Shown: positions 34,455 to 45,404 of the stretch, piece by piece
Position numbering within the stretch: the first letter of the stretch is position 1
Layout of the letters: the number at the start of each line of letters is the position of its first letter
Origin: Hermatobates lingyangjiaoensis
Taxonomy: Eukaryota; Arthropoda; Insecta; Hemiptera; Hermatobatidae
Assembly (NCBI GenBank): GCA_026182355.1
Contig: JAPFBL010000116.1
Location: forward strand, 620,001 to 684,000
Direction of reading: 5' to 3'
Length of the DNA stretch: 64,000 nucleotides
Made by a program: the position numbers and the translations under genes
The notes under the pieces: model-generated
Told to the model about the DNA's origin: nothing
Database searches by the model: none
Seen by the model: only the letters and a program-made list of their open reading frames with translations

Positions 34455-34530
34455 AACAGCAAGGAAAAAGAAAAACAATAGAAATAAATGCTGGAAGGTA
34501 TTTCACTTTATGTCATCAGAGAGACTATAT
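34455..34530 (-). mobile_element. PLE-type terminal module, family F
   Basis: The - strand has AGTCTCTCTGATGACATAAAG, TGAAATACC, then GCATTTATTTCTATTG. Core CTGATGA is perfect (34513-34519) and GAAA is present (34501-34504), but only 2 bp of stem II can form (AC with GT, using A9). The flanking GCATTTATTTCTATTG recurs at 47385-47460, giving a repeat family. Confidence 0.45.
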
Positions 34531-34565
34531 ATATAACAAGATTTCAGAATAAACATGTGAAATAA

Positions 34566-34700
34566 CAATAAAGGTTCAAACCACAATAGAAAATAAGAAA
34601 AAAACTAAGATCAGTTGAGATTTGACTCCGATTAAAACCGCTTGTTACGGTTGAAAGATCTTAGTAATTTTTCTCATTTCTTATTGTGATTTGGATGTTG
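34566..34700. mobile_element. Foldback PLE family A module, decayed ribozyme
   Basis: Left arm (AAACCACAATAGAAAATAAG, AAACTAAGATC) and right arm (GATCTTAG, CATTTCTTATTGTGATTT) are inverted. The + strand ribozyme has GACT (34624-34627), stem II ACCG/CGGT and GAAAGATCTTAGT, but the core CUGACGA is CCGATTA. Adjoins the (TA)n at 34711. Confidence 0.65.
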
Positions 34701-34704
34701 ATGT

Positions 34705-34710
<6 letters not shown>

Positions 34711-34736
<26 letters not shown>
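34711..34736. repeat. (TA)n microsatellite
   Basis: TA tract between two family A modules. Confidence 0.9.
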
Positions 34737-34852
34737 GATCAAACCACAATAAGAAATGGGAAAACAAGACTAAGATCTTTCAACCGTAACAAGAGGTCTT
34801 CGTCAGAGTCAAAAACCAAACTTTCCCATTTCTTATTGTGGTTTGATCATTG
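34736..34852. mobile_element. Foldback PLE family A module, near-intact ribozyme
   Basis: Outer arms AAACCACAATAAGAAATGGG (34741-34760) and its reverse complement (34825-34844) enclose a - strand hammerhead. It is followed by the TTTCACGTG...GTGAAA hairpin at 34860-34880 and by (TA)n. Confidence 0.75.
34758..34817 (-). ncRNA. Hammerhead ribozyme, near intact
   Basis: Self-cleaving RNA motif. On the - strand: GG (distal stem I), UUUUU, GACU (34807-34810), core CUGACGA (34800-34806), stem II GACC with GGUU around a loop that has gained one mismatch (CUCUUGUUAC region), GAAA, palindromic AGAUCU, U17, AGUC (34768-34771) closing stem I, and CCC distal. Compared with 50742-50802 the only change inside the structure is the stem II closing pair (G to U). 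All catalytic positions are kept. Because stem III is a 3-bp palindrome, cleavage would need a dimer or a slow single-molecule fold. Confidence 0.7.
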
Positions 34853-34880
34853 ATTGTTGTTTCACGTGTTTATGTGAAAT

Positions 34881-34883
<3 letters not shown>

Positions 34884-34932
<49 letters not shown>
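34884..34932. repeat. (TA)n microsatellite
   Basis: Long TA run at the end of the family A module; another (TA)n tract follows at 35113-35148. Confidence 0.95.
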
Positions 34933-34934
<2 letters not shown>

Positions 34935-35108
34935 CATGAAACTAATATGTAATCTCAGCATTCATGATAGATTTGGCTTGGCTCTATGTTTGAACTTTTT
35001 CCTATCAGTGATTAATCGAAATAGTAGTTGATAAAGTGACATGTTTCTAAAAATGTATTAACGGAAGCTCAAATAAGAAAGTATAATATTTATGTATAAT
35101 GTATATTC

Positions 35109-35151
<43 letters not shown>

Positions 35152-35650
35152 ACAATAAAATGGTATAATAAAACAGAAGAGTAAAATAAGGTTATAATAG
35201 GTTAAATAAGGTTTCAAAGCAATAGGAATGGTTAAAAACAGGAAAAATAATATCTTTACTGTATCCTAGTAATATAATTTTATTATATCGTCAAAATATA
35301 TTTATTTACGAGTAGGTATTAACCACTTAACAAGTCATACAAGTTGTCTTGTATGAATTTATCCTGTGTTTTTCCTATGCAATCATACTTATTATTATCA
35401 TGAGCTGTATCTTTTGTGCATAATTTATTTATATAAAAAAAATTCAATTTCTCTATAAGTATATTCAAATTTTCAGTTTTCTGACAGATAAGAAAACTTT
35501 TTTACGTTTTTTGAACGAAACAAAGTATTTTGCTTGGTAAATTTTTTACCTTATTTTTAACTAACGTATGAATTTTGACGCAAGACAAACAATATAATCA
35601 GTTGTGTTCTTTTTGATTTAAACAAGATCTGAAATAGTCAAAACATTGAT
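34935..35650. other. AT-rich, nothing recognised
   Basis: Contains the (TA)n tract 35113-35148. No other supported feature. Confidence 0.6.
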
Positions 35651-35654
35651 GAAT

Positions 35655-35875
35655 TAGATGAATAAAACTAAAGGGAGGAAGAGAAATGTAATTTTGCTTG
35701 GAAGGGTTGTGGGGAAGGTTTCTTTAATCATTTCTGTAGGGTCGGACAAGGGCTTTGCTGGCTGCCCTAGCGATGGGATCAGTCCTTCCGCCCCCTATGA
35801 GAGGGTGTTTCCTGCCAAAAGCCTACCGATACCCCTTCGTCAGATCTCTCTGTGCTTCTTCAAGCGTTAAAGCCC
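35655..35875. other. GC-richer island, unrecognised
   Basis: Distinct composition, with an open + frame of 70 codons starting at 35658 that has no recognisable family. It may be a repeat fragment or an exon. I cannot decide. Confidence 0.3.
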
Positions 35876-35879
35876 ATTT

Positions 35880-36305
35880 TTTTATTTCATTTTTATTTTT
35901 TTTTATTTTTCAGTTTTTTATTTAAACGAAGTACATTCCTATTACAATTTTCAAGTCATAATTAAACAACACTTTTTAATAATTTCAAGACAGAGATTTC
36001 AAAAGTCATTTGTTAAATCCTATAATGATCAAAGGATTTCTTTTATACTATTATTTGTTCACACTATTATTACAATAAATCTTCTACTGTTGATTTCTTA
36101 AGCATTCATTCATTGAATCAAGATTATTGTTGAATCCATGCAAAATCAGAGAACCAACTAACCTACCCTATACTTTAGGTAACCACAATGGGTCAGCCAG
36201 CCGTTGGTCGATCATAAGCACATGACTGTTTATAAACTGTCTATTACCTTTTACCAATTACTCGGGTGTTCATGAACTGTCCATTACCGCGGGACAATCA
36301 CCCAG
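35880..36305. other. AT-rich, nothing recognised
   Basis: No supported feature. Near 36235-36290 the phrase AACTGTC(T/C)ATTACC is duplicated 49 bases apart. Confidence 0.5.
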
Positions 36306-36309
36306 ATAA

Positions 36310-36470
36310 ATATTAGAAATAGGTAAAACCGTCATACCTCGTAAGATGATCCTGGAGTTGGAACGCTTTCGGACAAAGGTTTGTTGCGATCGAAGATGGG
36401 CAACGTCCGAAAGCGCTCCAACTCCAGGATCATCTTACGAGGTATGAAGGTTTTACCTATTTCTAATATA
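36310..36470. mobile_element. Hairpin element, copy 2
   Basis: Arms 36310-36374 and 36405-36470 are near-perfect reverse complements around a ~30-base loop. The loop holds GTTTGTTGCGATCGAAGAT, which in copy 1 (20296-20504) is part of a longer arm. Copy 2 has therefore lost ~30 bases of the left arm, or copy 1 is the elongated form. Shared sequence continues to 36512. Confidence 0.75.
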
Positions 36471-36514
36471 AATCATATTAACCTCAGTGGTATCAACAAT
36501 ATGCATGTATTTAC

Positions 36515-38745
36515 CCAGATAAACCTAAGTTCTAGGATTCTACAAAATACTCGTACTTCAAATAAACATTCATACCTACTTCATACCTCCCAGAAGTTTA
36601 AAAGCTAACTCATAGATTCCCATAGTCAAGTAATCGCGGTATCTACACAGTAGAACTGTGATGACTTCATTATAATTAACAATTATGATTAAAATATAAA
36701 GCGTCAAAAAGTTAAAACTCAATCATTTTAACACTTGTAAATAACATAGAATTAAAAAAATTAGAGGATTTGAATTCTATTTCAAAAAACATATGTTATT
36801 AAGTTTTTAGGGCAATTATTAATCAAAAATCAATGGTTTGAAAATTACAGTATTATGCAGTAGCATCGAGCACATTATTAGTATTAGGTAATAATTTAAT
36901 TACTCATTGAAGTAAGCAAATTCCATGAATACCGAACAAATTAACTCAATAATAAATAAATTCTTTAATACACTTTAAACGAGCCATATTGATTTTATGT
37001 ATTTACATGGATACTATTACTTAGGGTAACGCTCCGTAAAACAGACCCTTTGTTCATAAAAGAAGCAGCAATTTAGAAAGGCTAGGGAGCACTGCTCAAA
37101 CTAATAGTTATTGCTAACCAGGTAATGGCGGAAAAAGATGACTGTTTATTGCACATTTGTACAGAACTTAGGTCAGTAATAACTGTCTCTATGAGGTGAA
37201 TATAAAACAACAAACTGAATAACGAAAGATTGCGCCATTTCCGTCTCTTTAGTGCCAAATCATATTTAGTGCACCTACGAGTTTACCAGTCCATATCTAT
37301 TAAAAACCCTATCTATCAATCTGGAAGAATAGTAACATTTCTTAGCACTAAATATTGGCCGGGAAATCTTCTAAGAGCAGTTTCAGGTCTACTGTATATC
37401 AGGCATGGCTCGACTAATGGGTGCCATTTTGATAACATTACAAAACATGATTAGCAAAAAATAAAAATATATAATTTTCAAAATCTGTTTTAGTTCCCAT
37501 ATAATAATTAGCTGCTTGGGTTAACACTAATTGTTACACTTACCATGCATTTAATAGTTGGAGTACCAAAAAACAAGGTGGAGCATATGTTTAATACCAA
37601 GCTAACAAGAAAAAACTGACAACCAATACAAAAATGTAGAGTGGTCTACACTCAACTTCACTATAAGAAACTTATCACCGATAATGATAGATCCATTTAT
37701 CAAATGCTTATTTTTGTATATCGAACCACTGATGCGCATACAATATCATTAGTATAATTACAGCAGTAATAACATTTTTGAAAATCGAAAGTGTAGATTT
37801 TGCGTCACGAAATAATCTTTTACAGGAGAATATGACTTTTGTTCCAATAGCCATTGGATCACTTACATAGTTTACCTGACCTCCCTCTATATTGAAGATT
37901 TAAGACTAAGTTTCCCATTTAAAATTGGAAAATATTCCTATTTTGCCTGAAACATGTCAGAAACTTGTAAGAAAAAATGTCGTTTTAAGATAATTTTAAT
38001 TTAATATGAAGAATAATTTCATTTATTATTTTTCAATGATTTTTTCAATTTTCAGTTTTACATTTTTGATCTTTTATAGAATTATTATACTGGGAATTTT
38101 ATGGCATGCTAGTGTTTTTTTTAAAAAAAAAACACTTTTCTTTCCCTTTATCAAGCATCCAATTTACTCTGAGCGAGTGTTATCTTTTTCCTACGTGCTG
38201 TACTCTGTCATAAGGTTGCTGTAAATATATATTGAGAAAAAAAATATTAATAATTATTAGCCAGTTTTTCATACTCAAATCAAATTCAAAGCTGGCTTTT
38301 TAGTATAATATAAAACTTTTATAGCAGGAAGATTGAAATTTTTCAAAATAATAGGTATGAACTATTAGACTAGAATAGTGAAAAAATTGGATATTTCTCA
38401 ACAACATAATAAGAAAGAGTCCATTCTTCACATATCAATATTACCCAGACCTAATATGATTTATAGCAAAAAAATTATAGGATATTAAGTTTTGTTGAAG
38501 AGTGCAATATATAGATTGATTAGAGAATTTTGTTAAATAAATCCATCTATCATACCATAAGAAAGTATCAGATAACATGGTTAGTTGGCGTTGATTTTTT
38601 TCATATATGAATTTTGTTCTTTAACATCTCATATTAAGTTTTAAAGTCATTAACATTTTTTTCATTTAACCTCCACGCGTGAATTTCATTTCAGAGAATT
38701 CACTCAACAAATTTCTAAGTCAATGTAAATATATGTAATCAATTA
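36515..38745. other. AT-rich; one solo element end
   Basis: 37637-37672 (AGAGTGGTCTACACTC then AACTTCACTATAAG) matches the reverse of the right end of the 1.6-kb element. The rest, including the frame at 37230-37454, is unrecognised. Confidence 0.5.
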
Positions 38746-38749
38746 TGAA

Positions 38750-38850
38750 ATCAGTGTTACCAACTACTAATCAGTAGTTACCAATTACCATTCAGTGTTA
38801 CCATTTAATAATCAGTGTTACCAACTACGATTCAGTGTTACCAAGTGCTT
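38750..38850. repeat. Short tandem repeat, ~20-bp unit
   Basis: About five imperfect copies of ATTCAGTGTTACCAACTACT. One carries CAGTAGTTACC in place of CAGTGTTACC. Confidence 0.7.
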
Positions 38851-38886
38851 TATTTTCTTTTATTTGACCTAGCCCTCAATAACAAA

Positions 38887-38890
<4 letters not shown>

Positions 38891-38937
<47 letters not shown>
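38891..38937. repeat. (TA)n microsatellite
   Basis: Long TA run with no PLE fragment recognised next to it. Confidence 0.95.
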
Positions 38938-38939
<2 letters not shown>

Positions 38940-38941
<2 letters not shown>

Positions 38942-39640
38942 CTAAGTATATTTAGAAATTCAGAACCACTTCCATCGTCTTCAATACAAGTTTAACTTAA
39001 TTTAGTGTCTTAAATCTTTCAATTCAATTATAATCCTATTTACATGAAGAAACTATAGCTCAATTAGTGCAGAATTTAGAGGTTCCAGATCCTTCTTTAA
39101 CAGATGTCTTTAACAGAAATCTGGAATAAGAATATATTTTTAATTTTAATGTAGATTTCTTACTCATTATATTTATGAAACTGACGTGTATTCTATATCT
39201 AAAAAAAATCTTAATCTTTGATATTAGTAATGGTTCAAGAGATTCCAAAAATAGAATTTCAAAGAGAATGAAGGAAGTGAAAGTTAAACAGCTGTATGAA
39301 GTGGTTAGGTGGAATAAGGGCGGGGCGGGGTGAAAGGTTTTTTTTTCAAAGAGTTAAAAGCAAGATAAAAGTTTAAAAGTACAAGATGACAAAGGAGAAA
39401 GAAGAAAAAAATTATTTCCAACTTGAAAGGAACCCTTAAGAAATTGTTATGACTTTTGCTAATACTGGGTTTAATTAACGATAGACTAAATCAATTAAAA
39501 ATAAAAAAAAATAGTAATTATAATAAAATAATTACAATGAAATAAATAAAAAATTGAAAACTTGTTTGTGGCTATAAGACTAAACATTTAAATATACCAA
39601 GATTATTGAGATAGAGCAAAAGGAAGACTGTATTCAGGAA
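38940..39640. other. AT-rich, nothing recognised
   Basis: No supported feature. A purine-rich stretch lies at 39260-39420. Confidence 0.55.
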
Positions 39641-39643
39641 CAG

Positions 39644-41020
39644 ATGGCAAATGGGGTCGATGAGCGACTACATCCTTCAAACCATGTACTCGTCATGGCA
39701 AATGAGGTCGATGAGCGACTACATCCTTCAAGCCATGTACTCGTCATGACAAATGAGGTCGATGAGCGACTACATCCTTCAAGCCATGTACTCGTCATGA
39801 CAAATGAGGTCGATGAGCGACTACATCCTTCAAGCCATGTACTCGTCATGGCAAATGAGGTCGATGAGCGACTACATCCTTCAAGCCATGTACTCGTCAT
39901 GACAAATGAGGTCGATGAGCGACTACATCCTTCAAGCCATGTACTCGTCATGACAAATGAGGTCGATGAGCGACTACATCCTTCAAGCCATGTACTCGTC
40001 ATGACAAATGAGGTCGATGAGCGACTACATCCTTCAAGCCATGTACTCGTCATGGCAAATGAGGTCGATGAGCGACTACATCCTTCAAGCCATGTACTCG
40101 TCATGACAAATGAGGTCGATGAGCGACTACATCCTTCAAGCCATGTACTCGTCATGACAAATGAGGTCGATGAGCGACTACATCCTTCAAGCCATGTACT
40201 CGTCATGGCAAATGAGGTCGATGAGCGACTACATCCTTCAAGCCATGTACTCGTCATGGCAAATGAGGTCGATGAGCGACTACATCCTTCAAGCCATGTA
40301 CTCGTCATGGCAAATGAGGTCGATGAGCGACTACATCCTTCAAGCCATGTACTCGTCATGACAAATGAGGTCGATGAGCGACTACATCCTTCAAGCCATG
40401 TACTCGTCATGGCAAATGAGGTCGATGAGCGACTACATCCTTCAAGCCATGTACTCGTCATGACAAATGAGGTCGATGAGCGACTACATCCTTCAAGCCA
40501 TGTACTCGTCATGGCAAATGAGGTCGATGAGCGACTACATCCTTCAAGCCATGTACTCGTCATGACAAATGAGGTCGATGAGCGACTACATCCTTCAAGC
40601 CATGTACTCGTCATGGCAAATGAGGTCGATGAGCGACTACATCCTTCAAGCCATGTACTCGTCATGGCAAATGAGGTCGATGAGCGACTACATCCTTCAA
40701 GCCATGTACTCGTCATGACAAATGAGGTCGATGAGCGACTACATCCTTCAAGCCATGTACTCGTCATGGCAAATGAGGTCGATGAGCGACTACATCCTTC
40801 AAGCCATGTACTCGTCATGGCAAATGAGGTCGATGAGCGACTACATCCTTCAAGCCATGTACTCGTCATGGCAAATGAGGTCGATGAGCGACTACATCCT
40901 TCAAGCCATGTACTCGTCATGGCAAATGAGGTCGATGAGCGACTACATCCTTCAAGCCATGTACTCGTCATGGCAAATGAGGTCGATGAGCGACTACATC
41001 CTTCAAGCCATGTACTCGTC
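39644..41020. repeat. 51-bp minisatellite, 27 units
   Basis: Twenty-seven head-to-tail units of 51 bp with almost no divergence except in unit 1 and at one position, the fourth base of the unit as written from ATG, which is G or A. Because 51 is a multiple of three and the unit lacks stops in several frames, it is open on + (unit MANEVDERLHPSSHVLV, 485 codons from 39644) and on - (unit MTSTWLEGCSRSSTSFA, 462 codons), and a third frame is open in sections. No promoter, splice or flanking coding signal is seen and the frames just outside are AT-rich noise, so I treat it as satellite DNA, not a gene. GC content is far above the surroundings. Confidence 0.95.
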
Positions 41021-41024
41021 ATGG

Positions 41025-41350
41025 CAAAACTAAAAAATTATTTCACTACAAGCCTACAACATTCTGAGCACCCACATCATTTCAGATCGAAAAGAAGCTA
41101 AAACTGTTTTTCTAAAGGGTTAAATTATAAATTTAAGTATTTTATCTAGCCACAAAAAACACTTAAATATTAATTTATACAAAATTATAATATATTGAAT
41201 TTGTCAACAAAAATTTAAAATAATTATAATTATTATGTAATTAAAACCATTGTGATAATCATATATGAAAACAAAAAAAAAATTTAGTTGCTAAAAAAGG
41301 CATCTTTAACACTGTCATCTTTTTATAATATTCTCCAATTTATTATAAAT
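41025..41350. other. AT-rich, nothing recognised
   Basis: No supported feature between the minisatellite and the exon-like module. Confidence 0.6.
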
Positions 41351-41355
41351 ATTAT

Positions 41356-41469
41356 AATTTCTCTTATAATTACCATTTTTAGTTTTCCGCTTGATTCTAC
41401 GAGTACTGGGCAAATCGCTATCGCTCAATATACTTATTTCAGCAGTTCTGATGTGTTTCATAGATAAGA
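41356..41469 (-). other. Exon-like duplicated module, copy 1
   Basis: Translation on - gives LSMKHIRTAEISILSDSDLP then STRRIKRKTKNGNYKRN. It is almost identical to 44362-44475, with one synonymous and one amino-acid-changing difference noted. In this copy the bases after AGAGAAATT are ATAATATT, so no splice donor follows. It could be a fragment of a transposon gene or a duplicated host exon. I do not recognise the protein; the end is strongly basic. Confidence 0.4.
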
Positions 41470-41703
41470 AAAACTGTTTGCAGCAATATATTGGTTTACT
41501 GCCACAAAACATAATAGTTTTGTGTATATTTAATAAAATTGACAATTTGAACAAATTCATTGAAAGCAAAAAAATCTTTGATTGTTTTCTATTATACATT
41601 TCCGAAAATTCTCAACTTTAAAAATGTTAGCGTTGGGAAAACATCTAAATTTGTACCTTGTCAAAACACCTAGACACCTAAAAAAAATAAGATTTGTACA
41701 ATC

Positions 41704-43356
41704 TTTTTACTTTACTATAAGTAAAGTATAGTGATCGTGAAAAAATTCGATCTCGAGATTTTGACGGAATTACATGTTTTGAGGTCCCAGAAGTCGTTTT
41801 ATGACGTTTTTACGATGATGTCTGTGTGTGTGTGGGTGGGTGCGTGGGTGGGTGCGTGTGTTAGCATTGCTTGTTACCACGCTACGGTCCAGAATCTTTG
41901 ATGGATCAAGTTGATATTTTACACAAAAATGGGCCCCATTTAGACGAAGATCCCTATTGTTTGGGAAGAATTATGCATGACGGGAAAGTCACTTTTTTTG
42001 CCAAAAACCGTTTTTTTTAAAACATTTATTTCTCCTAAACTGATAACCCTAGAGTTTTGAAATTTTGACATTATCTTTGAGGTTACAAATGGAACAAACG
42101 AAAAATATATCCAGAATTTTAAAACCACAGGAAATATTTTTTTTTTAATAAAATGTAAAAATTTTGACTTTTAATTCAATCTCAAACCTTATGAGAGCGA
42201 TACAAACCATACTGTTAGACGGATCACAATGAAACTATGCCTAAAAATAGAACATTATATGGAGAATGAGGTGAGATATTTTTTTCTAAAATTACATTCG
42301 CTAAAGGGGCGTTACAGTACGATCTGTGTTTTCAGAAAATGTTTTTTGCCGCTAAACCGCTCGTTAAAAAATAATGAAAATTTGACCAAAAATGGAACAA
42401 AAAATTAGCAATTCATAAAAAAAAATTCATTAAGTTTCAATTACGGGAAAGAGCAATAACGATATAAAAACTCTTTGTTTACCCTAGACTAAGAGATCAC
42501 CTGCTATACTTGTCGAAATTTTTGTATTTTTTTACATTGTTTACATTGACTTAGAAATTTTTTGAGCAAATCCACTGAGATAAAATTGATTTTATAAAGG
42601 AACAGTTTAAATTATTTATTGACTTATATGAGATGTAAGAGGAATAATATTGTGCAGGAAAATGATAACACTCACTCAGAAAAAATTCGTATATATGTTA
42701 TTTGACAAAGGGAAGGAAAATGATCTTATTAAATACTAAGAAGCTTATTATTATTATTATTTTAAAGATTAAAATTTCCAGTATGATAATTCTATAAAAG
42801 ACCAAAAATGTAAATGATAATTCATAATCTGAATCTTTCGTTTAGAGATTAATAAATGTAATTATCGTACATATTTAATTAACAAATCACCTTAAAACAA
42901 CATTTTCTTCGCAGTTTAAGATGTTTTTCAGAGAAAAAAATGGTATTTTCCTGTTTTAAATTTAAAAATTTTACTTTAATATTCAATGTAGAAGGATGTC
43001 AAGTAAACGATGTAAGAAATCTACTGGCTGTTTGAACGAAAGCCATTCTCTTGTAGGAGAATAAATCATTTCAAGAAATGTTCAATTTGGTTTTTCAAAA
43101 ATGTTATTACTGCTGTAGTCATACTAATGCAATTATTTGCAAATAATAAATTATCTGTGATGTACAAAAATAAGCTGATAAAATGATATGTCCTTCAATC
43201 ACTATCTGTACTACCACAGGAATGAAAGGCCAATAATTATATCCCATTTAGATGTTTACGTTATGCTGAAATGGGACGTTATGTTTTATATACTCAAGAA
43301 ATTTGACATTAAGTTACTTATAGTAAAGTAGAGTGTAGGCCACTCCAGATTTTTTA
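41704..43356. mobile_element. 1.6-kb non-coding repeat element, copy 1
   Basis: Matches 57177-58820 over its whole length, in the same orientation, with ~85-90% identity by eye and small indels. TACTTTACTATAAGTAA (41708-41724) near the left edge is the exact reverse complement of TTACTTATAGTAAAGTA (43314-43330) near the right, so the element has subterminal inverted repeats. The right end continues GAGTGTAGGCCACTCCAGAT. A GT/GGGT-rich block follows the left end at 41820-41855. No transposase frame survives, so it is a non-autonomous DNA transposon or similar. Superfamily not assigned. Confidence 0.75.
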
Positions 43357-43359
43357 TTG

Positions 43360-44355
43360 TAAAAATTAAAATTTAATTATTTATAATATATCAAAGCACT
43401 GTAAATGTAAACAATTAAGACCGTCTGCTGTCATAGTGGTCACTCATGAAATCAATGCAAACGTATGAAAGCATTTCGAACGAGTTGTATCATATATGTA
43501 ATTTTAAAAGGATATGTACCGTAAGCATTAATACATTTCACCTTATTATAATTTATAATCGCGCAGCAAGAGTATTAATCAAAATACCATAAACAGACTT
43601 GAAACTTAAGCAAGCACTGGGCCACATACGAATATCAAGTTCATGAAATATTTATTATGTTTTGAACGGTGTGCCACGGGTTGGACATAAGAGGAATATA
43701 ATACTCACAGGAACATTCTGCATGAAACGTGATGTAAAACATAAGCGGAGATTGATAATATCTTCTCAACAGAAAACTCACAATAGACTATATGCTTTCT
43801 GTACACACACAGCCCAAGTTACCTGTGAAAATCATCCTTAAAAGAGCCGTTTTATTTAAAACACGCAATATATAATGTTTTATTCAATTAAATGCATCAC
43901 AATTATACTATAAAACTTCAACAGTCCTGTCAATGTTAATAAAATAAATCAGAAATACTTTTTTTTTTCTTAAAAAAAATACTAAATAAATATCTACCAG
44001 AGACACAGTACAGACAGATATGGAGCCAAAAAACGCAAAGGCACTACGCATGTCATAACTCAGATAGATGTATGCCATTTCAAGAAAAGCGAGGACTGTA
44101 TTCTTAATCAAAAGGCGCCCAATCAATGTTGCGAACATATGGAAGGAGGGTAAAAAGAATGAATTAAAGAAATAAAAACAAAACAAAATATATATTAAAA
44201 ATAGTAAATATTAAATCTTAATAAATACTAGGTAAACAAATTAAAAGAATAAATAAACAGAATTGTTCAAAATAATTGAATAAATAATAATAAAGAACAA
44301 TTAACAATTGAGGTTAAGCTAAGAAGCAGATTTATCTGCCAGAAGACAAATAAAT
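43360..44355. other. AT-rich, nothing recognised
   Basis: The open - frame at 43908-44186 is rich in aromatic and hydrophobic residues but matches no family I know. Confidence 0.5.
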
Positions 44356-44361
44356 ACTTAC

Positions 44362-44475
44362 AATTTCTCTTATAATTACCATTTTTAGTTTTTCGCTTGA
44401 TTCTACGAGTACTGGGCAAATCGCTATCGCTCAATATACTTTTTTCAGCAGTTCTGATGTGTTTCATAGATAAGA
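44362..44475 (-). other. Exon-like duplicated module, copy 2
   Basis: Same module as 41356-41469, reading MKHIRTAEKSILSDSDLP then STRRIKRKTKNGNYKRN. Here the coding text is followed on the - strand by GTAAGTATT, a strong splice-donor consensus. It lies directly downstream of a PLE RT remnant whose stop is at 44483-44485, so it may belong to that element's 3' side rather than to a host gene. Confidence 0.4.
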
Positions 44476-44482
44476 GCTTCTT

Positions 44483-45300
44483 CTATGCTTCTTCTGATGC
44501 TCTTAAAGTGGTATTGCTACTGCGATAAGAAATGTTGCTATACACGCGTATACAGAAAGAGTCATTGAAACTGAGTCCGTAAGAACTGGCATAAGGAGTA
44601 GTAATAAGAAACGTAGTATCATTGCGATCTCTCCTAGGGCCACAACGGTAATCTATATCAGCAGGGGATGTATTAATAAAATTACAAGGATAACCACGGA
44701 TAGAAAGTTCTCTTTTTAATTGATCAATTTGGATGCCACCATCTTGTTTAGTTCTACGAATTTCATGAAGATATATGGACAGACTGATGATGACTTCCTT
44801 TACTTGGCCGGGATCGCAACTATTAAAATGAAAGTACTATTGGGCTTTAGTTGGTTTAATACTTGCGGAAATAAAATAATGTTCATTATAATGGGTGATA
44901 TTAACATCTAGAAAGGAAATAATCCTACTGAAGAATTATTCTGTAAAGAATGAGCAAAGAGAATGTTCGGAAGAACGTAAGGAAGAGGTCTGGCTCATGT
45001 TTGCTTTGAGGTTAGATACCATCTACTTAGAGGTGAAGGTATCTTATACTTTATGGATAAAGACATGACGATACAGTAGTATCCATTGATGATGATAGAT
45101 GAAGAAGGTATCGTCTATGATGGGCATGTAAACAATGGAAAAGAATTGGTGAGAGTGAGGAAAACCTTGTTGAAGCTTCACTATGTAAGGGTTGGCACAA
45201 GAAAAAGCCATGATAGTGGCTGTGGCAGTGCTCTTGATATGAAGTTAATAATTACCATTAAAATAGAAATTATTATGCATAAAGATATAATAGGACAGAT
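44483..45300 (-). pseudogene. PLE reverse transcriptase core and linker
   Basis: On the - strand and with several frame changes: NNFYFNGNY, LHIKSTATATIMAFSCAN (the slot of the FNGxYYLQxxGTAMG..MAPSYAN block), IIDDTFFIYHH (slot of the catalytic YVDD/YIDDxFFIW motif), then ISFLDVNITHYNE (the FLDV motif), FHFNSCDPGQVKEVIISLS (the HFNSCHP..K block after the RT fingers) and QLKRELSIRGYP (the L..EL..RGYP helix before the endonuclease linker). From ~44829 to 44483 the frame is open without an ATG. Motif order and spacing identify the Neptune-like PLE group. The first catalytic Asp survives but neighbouring residues are changed (YV to II), and stops at several points make it dead. The GIY-YIG domain does not follow; instead a serine/threonine-rich stretch ends at a stop. 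Confidence 0.75.
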
Positions 45301-45404
45301 GACCAGTAAAATTGTTGGATATAGTGAGATATTCCACCTATTGGTGGATGGATGCTCTCCGATATTTCTTAGACCAGAGAACTCGACCTGATCCCTAGTT
45401 TATA

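Noticed and set aside
39644..41020. CRISPR array
   Set aside because: Units are contiguous with no unique spacers, and the context is eukaryotic.
39634..41101. Long open frames (485 and 462 codons) as a repetitive protein gene
   Set aside because: The unit is 51 bp and stop-free in several frames, so openness on both strands follows from the repeat. No promoter, splice signal or flanking coding sequence supports expression.
41820..41860. GT/GGGT-rich block as telomeric or G-quadruplex sequence
   Set aside because: It is an internal part of the 1.6-kb repeat, present in both copies, and lacks regular G-runs.
43908..44186. 92-codon - strand frame as a membrane protein
   Set aside because: Hydrophobic composition is expected from AT-rich DNA, and no family, start context or conservation is visible.
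45086..45391. 101-codon + strand frame as a gene
   Set aside because: It is antisense to the PLE RT remnant, whose conserved motifs lie on the - strand.
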